From Dryocola boscaweniae (GTDB lineage Bacteria > Pseudomonadota > Gammaproteobacteria > Enterobacterales > Enterobacteriaceae): a stretch of DNA of 64,000 nucleotides. The stretch is taken from assembly GCF_025215095.1 (NCBI RefSeq), contig NZ_JALHAP010000068.1, positions 46,232 to 110,231 of the forward strand, read 5' to 3'. The translations under genes and the position numbers were made by a program. This document shows positions 60,422-64,000 of the stretch, in pieces (position 1 is the stretch's first letter; every line of letters begins with the position of its first letter). The notes under the pieces were generated by a model, which was given only the letters and a program-made list of their open reading frames with translations, was not told where the DNA came from and did not search any database.

Positions 60422-61714
60422 ATGAAGCAGGCATTTCGAGTAGCATTAAGTTTCTTGATGCTGTGGGCAGCGGTGCTGCACGCAGAAGTTCGTATTGAGA
60501 TCACACAAGGTGTGGACTCGGCACGTCCTATTGGTGTGGCGCCGTTCAAATGGGCAGGCCCAGGCGCGGCACCTGAAGATGTCGGCGGCATTGTTGCCGC
60601 TGACTTGCGTAACAGCGGTAAGTTCAATCCGCTGGACAGATCCCGTTTGCCGCAACAGCCGGGCTCCGCCCAGGAAGTGCAGCCAGCAGCCTGGACCGCC
60701 TTGGGTATTGACGCTGTTGTTGTAGGGCAGGTTACGCCAAACGGCGATGGCAGCTATACCGTTGCTTACCAACTGGTCGACACCTCAGGTGCGCCAGGTA
60801 CGGTTCTGGCTCAGAACTCCTACAAGGTAAATAAACAGTGGCTACGCTATGCCGGCCATACCGCAAGCGACGAAGTATTTGAAAAGCTGACCGGGATTAA
60901 AGGCGCTTTCCGCACTCGTATCGCATATGTTGTGCAGACCAACGGCGGCCAGTTCCCGTATGAGCTTCGCGTTTCTGATTATGATGGCTACAACCAGTTT
61001 GTGGTTCACCGTTCTCCGCAACCGCTGATGTCTCCAGCCTGGTCTCCGGACGGCAGCAAAGTCGCCTATGTAACCTTCGAAAGCGGCCGTTCTGCTCTGG
61101 TTATTCAGACTCTGGCTAACGGCGCTGTGCGTCAGGTGGCTTCTTTCCCACGTCACAACGGTGCGCCTTCGTTCTCTCCGGACGGCAGCAAGCTGGCCTT
61201 CGCGCTGTCTAAATCCGGCAGTCTGAATCTTTACGTGATGGATATCGGCTCCGGGCAAATCCGCCAGATTACCGATGGCCGTAGCAACAACACTGAACCA
61301 ACCTGGTTCCCGGACAGCCAGAATCTGGCCTATACGTCTGACCAGGCCGGTCGTCCACAGATTTATAAAGTGAATATCAACGGCGGTGCTCCGCAGCGTT
61401 TGTCCTGGGAAGGTACCCAGAACCAGAACGCTGACGTAAGCTCTGACGGCAAGTTTATGGTAATGGTGAGCTCCGCAGGCGGACAGCAACACATTGCCAA
61501 ACAGGATCTGGTAGCGGGTGGCGTACAAACTTTATCGTCAACGTTCCTGGATGAAACGCCAAGTCTGGCACCTAACGGCACCATGGTAATCTACAGCTCT
61601 TCTCAGGGGATGGGATCCGTGCTGAATCTGGTCTCAACAGATGGGCGTTTCAAAGCGCGTCTTCCGGCAACCGATGGTCAGGTTAAATCACCTGCCTGGT
61701 CGCCGTATCTGTGA
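60422..61714 (+). CDS. tolB: TolB, periplasmic beta-propeller of the Tol-Pal system
   Basis: TolB binds Pal and Lpp in the periplasm and is released by TolA. The 430 residues have a signal peptide cleaved after LHA (about residue 22), an N-terminal domain with the TolA-box-like [12 protein letters not shown], and a six-bladed propeller with repeated SPDGSK-type motifs. The start at 60422 follows AAGGGAGAT; a second ATG is one codon upstream. A 129-base gap separates it from tolA. Confidence 0.97.
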   Translation: MKQAFRVALSFLMLWAAVLHAEVRIEITQGVDSARPIGVAPFKWAGPGAAPEDVGGIVAADLRNSGKFNPLDRSRLPQQPGSAQEVQPAAWTALGIDAVVVGQVTPNGDGSYTVAYQLVDTSGAPGTVLAQNSYKVNKQWLRYAGHTASDEVFEKLTGIKGAFRTRIAYVVQTNGGQFPYELRVSDYDGYNQFVVHRSPQPLMSPAWSPDGSKVAYVTFESGRSALVIQTLANGAVRQVASFPRHNGAPSFSPDGSKLAFALSKSGSLNLYVMDIGSGQIRQITDGRSNNTEPTWFPDSQNLAYTSDQAGRPQIYKVNINGGAPQRLSWEGTQNQNADVSSDGKFMVMVSSAGGQQHIAKQDLVAGGVQTLSSTFLDETPSLAPNGTMVIYSSSQGMGSVLNLVSTDGRFKARLPATDGQVKSPAWSPYL

Positions 61715-61728
61715 TAATAAAATATTAA

Positions 61729-62259
<531 letters not shown>

Positions 62260-62268
62260 GAGAATGAC

Positions 62269-63063
62269 ATGAGCAGTAACTTCAGACATCACGTGTTGAG
62301 TCTGTCGTTACTGGTTGGCATAGCGGCCCCCTGGGCCGCTTTTGCTCAGGCGCCAATCAGTAGTGTCGGCTCAGGCTCGGTCGAAGACCGTGTCACCCAA
62401 CTCGAGCGTATTTCTAATGCTCACAGTCAGCTTTTAACCCAACTCCAGCAACAGCTCTCCGATAACCAAAGCGATATTGATTCCCTGCGCGGTCAGATTC
62501 AGGAAAGCCAGTATCAGCTCAACCAGGTTGTGGAGCGTCAGAAACAAATTCTGTTGCAGATAGACGGCCTCAGCAACGGCGGCGCCGCAACGGGACAGGC
62601 GACCGGTAACGATCAGGGCGCAGCTACGGCAGCACCAGATGCCGGCGCGTCTGCAAACGCACCGGCTGCTGGCGCACCTGTACAGAGCGGCGACGCGAAC
62701 AGCGATTACAATGCGGCAATCGCTCTGGTACAGGATAAATCGCGTCAGGATGAGGCGATGGCCGCTTTTCAGAGCTTCGTGAAGAAATATCCGGACTCGA
62801 CTTACCAGCCAAATGCGAACTACTGGCTCGGGCAGTTGAATTACAACAAAGGGAAAAAAGACGATGCGGCGTTTTATTTTGCCTCCGTGGTGAAAAATTA
62901 TCCCAAGTCGCCTAAAGCCCCGGACGCGATGTATAAGGTTGGATTGATCATGCAGGACAAAGGCGACGCCGCGAAAGCGAAAGCCGTCTATCAACAAGTG
63001 ATCAAACAATTCCCAAACACCGACGGCGCGAAGCAGGCGCAAAAGCGTCTGAATGCGATGTAA
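62269..63063 (+). CDS. cpoB: CpoB, coordinator of peptidoglycan synthesis and outer-membrane constriction
   Basis: CpoB (YbgF) couples PBP1B activity to Tol energy at the septum. The 264 residues have a signal peptide ending near AFA (about residue 26), a trimerising coiled coil (about 35-105, QLERISNAHSQLLTQLQQQL), an Ala/Gly-rich linker and C-terminal TPR repeats (AMAAFQSFVKKYPDSTYQPN, YWLGQLNYNKGK). It is last in the tol-pal cluster, 9 bases after pal. Confidence 0.96.
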   Translation: MSSNFRHHVLSLSLLVGIAAPWAAFAQAPISSVGSGSVEDRVTQLERISNAHSQLLTQLQQQLSDNQSDIDSLRGQIQESQYQLNQVVERQKQILLQIDGLSNGGAATGQATGNDQGAATAAPDAGASANAPAAGAPVQSGDANSDYNAAIALVQDKSRQDEAMAAFQSFVKKYPDSTYQPNANYWLGQLNYNKGKKDDAAFYFASVVKNYPKSPKAPDAMYKVGLIMQDKGDAAKAKAVYQQVIKQFPNTDGAKQAQKRLNAM

Positions 63064-63149
63064 TGCTTGCGGCCTGACCAGATATCGTTGCTTTTCTGGT
63101 CTTGCCGCGCGATTACTAAGCAGTTGAGCGATCCGCGTTGAAATTGTTG

Positions 63150-63177
63150 TTGCGTCAAAATCTTAAATCAGTAATAT
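63150..63177 (+). promoter_or_regulatory. Candidate promoter of the tRNA-Lys cluster
   Basis: TTGCGT (63150-63155) and TAATAT (63172-63177) are 16 bases apart and are followed by a GC-rich discriminator (gccgccgttgccgggg). That is the shape of a stable-RNA promoter, about 50 bases before the first tRNA-Lys. Confidence 0.55.
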
Positions 63178-63227
63178 ATGCCGCCGTTGCCGGGGGATAA
63201 GTAACTAACCGGCAGTGACACGAAAAT

Positions 63228-63303
63228 GGGTCGTTAGCTCAGTTGGTAGAGCAGTTGACTTTTAATCAATTGGTCGCAGGTTCGAATCCTGCACGACCCA
63301 CCA
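63228..63303 (+). tRNA. lysT: tRNA-Lys (anticodon UUU), copy 1
   Basis: A 76-base cloverleaf with encoded CCA. The anticodon UUU is in TTGACTTTTAATCAA. It follows cpoB as in E. coli, where lysine and valine tRNAs are interleaved. The three copies in the window are identical. Confidence 0.97.
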
Positions 63304-63489
63304 ATTTTCGAACAGAAAGACGGTTTGTGAATCGTGAAGGGTTTGAACCTGCTGCAGGTTCGAGTTGAGCGCAAGCGAAACAGCGTTGCAAAGCAACGAC
63401 CCGAAGGGTGAGGTCTGAGGCCGAATCATCCTGCACGACCCACCAATTTTCGATGTCGCAAGTTTTGAAGCAGGCAGTAACCGCACAGC
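63304..63489 (+). repeat. tRNA-Lys spacer 1 with tRNA 3'-end copy (module A)
   Basis: It opens attttcgaacagaaagacgg and ends near gcagtaaccgcacagc. T-arm-like gcaggttcga (63354-63363) is separated by 64 bases from atcctgcacgacccacca (63428-63445), an exact 18-base copy of the tRNA-Lys 3' end. The match continues eight bases beyond CCA into attttcga. The insert holds hairpins cgttgc/gcaacg and accc/gggt. Confidence 0.85.
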
Positions 63490-63565
63490 GGGTCGTTAGC
63501 TCAGTTGGTAGAGCAGTTGACTTTTAATCAATTGGTCGCAGGTTCGAATCCTGCACGACCCACCA
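63490..63565 (+). tRNA. tRNA-Lys (anticodon UUU), copy 2
   Basis: Identical to copy 1 across all 76 bases, with encoded CCA. It is preceded by gcagtaaccgcacagc, shared with copy 3 but not copy 1. No tRNA-Val gene lies between, unlike E. coli. Confidence 0.97.
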
Positions 63566-63764
63566 ATTTTCGAACAGAAAGACGGTTTGTGAATCGTGAA
63601 GGGTTTGAACCTGCAGCAGGCAGACAAAATCGTCGGGAACGATTTTGAACGTCGCTTGCGACGGCCCGGAGGGCGAGTCTCAGGATGAGACGAGTAATCA
63701 TCCTGCACGACCCACCATCTTTCTTTGATGAATGCCTCTTTGAAACAAGCAGTAACCGCACAGC
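63566..63764 (+). repeat. tRNA-Lys spacer 2 with tRNA 3'-end copy (module B)
   Basis: The first 56 bases match spacer 1 almost exactly, then the core is different (about 63622-63697). It holds hairpins aaaatcgt/acgatttt, cgtcgc/gcgacg, gccc/gggc and gtctca/tgagac. It rejoins the common end aatcatcctgcacgaccc, with an exact 18-base copy of the tRNA 3' end at 63700-63717. Confidence 0.85.
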
Positions 63765-63840
63765 GGGTCGTTAGCTCAGTTGGTAGAGCAGTTGACTTTT
63801 AATCAATTGGTCGCAGGTTCGAATCCTGCACGACCCACCA
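63765..63840 (+). tRNA. tRNA-Lys (anticodon UUU), copy 3
   Basis: Third identical 76-base tRNA-Lys with encoded CCA. The cluster may continue beyond the window edge. Confidence 0.97.
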
Positions 63841-64000
63841 ATTTTCGAACAGAAAGGCGGTTTGTGAATCGTAAAGGGTTTGAACCTGCTGCAGGTTCGA
63901 GTTGAGCGCAAGCGAAACAGCGTTGCAAAGCAACGACCCGAAGGGTGAGGCCTGAGGCCGAATCATCCTGCACGACCCACCATCTTCAGATAAAGGCGCC
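63841..64000 (+). repeat. tRNA-Lys spacer 3 with tRNA 3'-end copy (module A), cut by window edge
   Basis: Nearly identical to spacer 1, with a few substitutions (for example aggcgg for agacgg and gaggcctgagg for gaggtctgagg). The exact 18-base tRNA 3'-end copy is at 63965-63982. After it the sequence diverges (tcttcagataaaggcgcc). Confidence 0.85.

Noticed and set aside
63262..63761. Three minus-strand ORFs of 70-77 codons over the tRNA-Lys cluster
   Set aside because: They repeat because the tRNA and spacer repeats repeat. The frames run antisense through mature tRNA and are not genes.
63228..64000. Regular repeats at the right edge as a possible CRISPR array
   Set aside because: The repeats are 76-base tRNA genes with 186-199 base spacers that are themselves related to each other. 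No cas gene is nearby.

Overview
The window is an ordinary-looking stretch of the core chromosome of a gammaproteobacterium in the Enterobacteriaceae. Almost every protein matches its Escherichia coli counterpart in length, motifs and order. Divergence at protein level and several missing genes suggest a relative outside Escherichia (Enterobacter/Klebsiella/Cedecea type), but the genus cannot be fixed from sequence alone. I see no phage, insertion sequence, CRISPR array or plasmid gene.

Layout. 1-5.2 kb (minus strand): end of cobC, then nadD-holA-lptE-leuS. 5.4-9.2 kb: ybeL and the glutamate/aspartate ABC transporter gltIJKL with the SroC small RNA in its gltI-gltJ gap. 9.6-15.3 kb (minus): miaB, ybeZ, ybeY, corC, lnt. 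15.4-17.4 kb: ubiF, then a seven-gene tRNA operon (Met-Leu-Gln-Gln-Met-Gln-Gln) with a strong stable-RNA promoter. 17.4-26.2 kb: asnB and the amino-sugar regulon (nagBACD minus, nagE plus, NagC and CRP sites between). 26.4-35.5 kb: glnS, chitoporin chiP-chiQ, fur, fldA, ybfE, ybfF, seqA, pgm. 35.7-41.6 kb: ybfA, a two-domain ybgA (TudS-like plus DUF1722), phr, ybgI, pxpB, pxpC, nei. 41.7-53.5 kb: gltA opposite sdhCDAB-sucABCD, with REP-type palindromes at intercistronic gaps. 54.2-57.4 kb: cydABX-ybgE. 57.5-63.1 kb: ybgC-tolQRAB-pal-cpoB. 63.2-64.0 kb: three identical tRNA-Lys genes separated by unusual repeats.

The genes serve central functions: the citrate synthase-to-succinyl-CoA synthetase half of the TCA cycle beside cytochrome bd oxidase, GlcNAc/chitin use, cell-envelope integrity (Tol-Pal, Lnt, LptE), tRNA supply and charging, and iron control. 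Compared with E. coli K-12 (from memory), the rihA-ybeT block is missing between ybeL and gltL, speF-potE and kdp between pgm and ybgA, pxpA between pxpC and nei, and mngRAB between sucD and cydA.

No clearly new protein system is present. The best candidates for something undescribed are at RNA level. First, the tRNA-Lys spacers each carry a copy of the tRNA 3' end plus a core whose hairpins differ in sequence yet keep their pairing. Second, an array of five hairpins lies between asnB and the tRNA operon. Third, a Shine-Dalgarno-equipped start codon lies 22 codons upstream of and in frame with fur. At protein level the points of interest are the TudS-like YbgA beside photolyase and the loss of pxpA from the 5-oxoprolinase locus.
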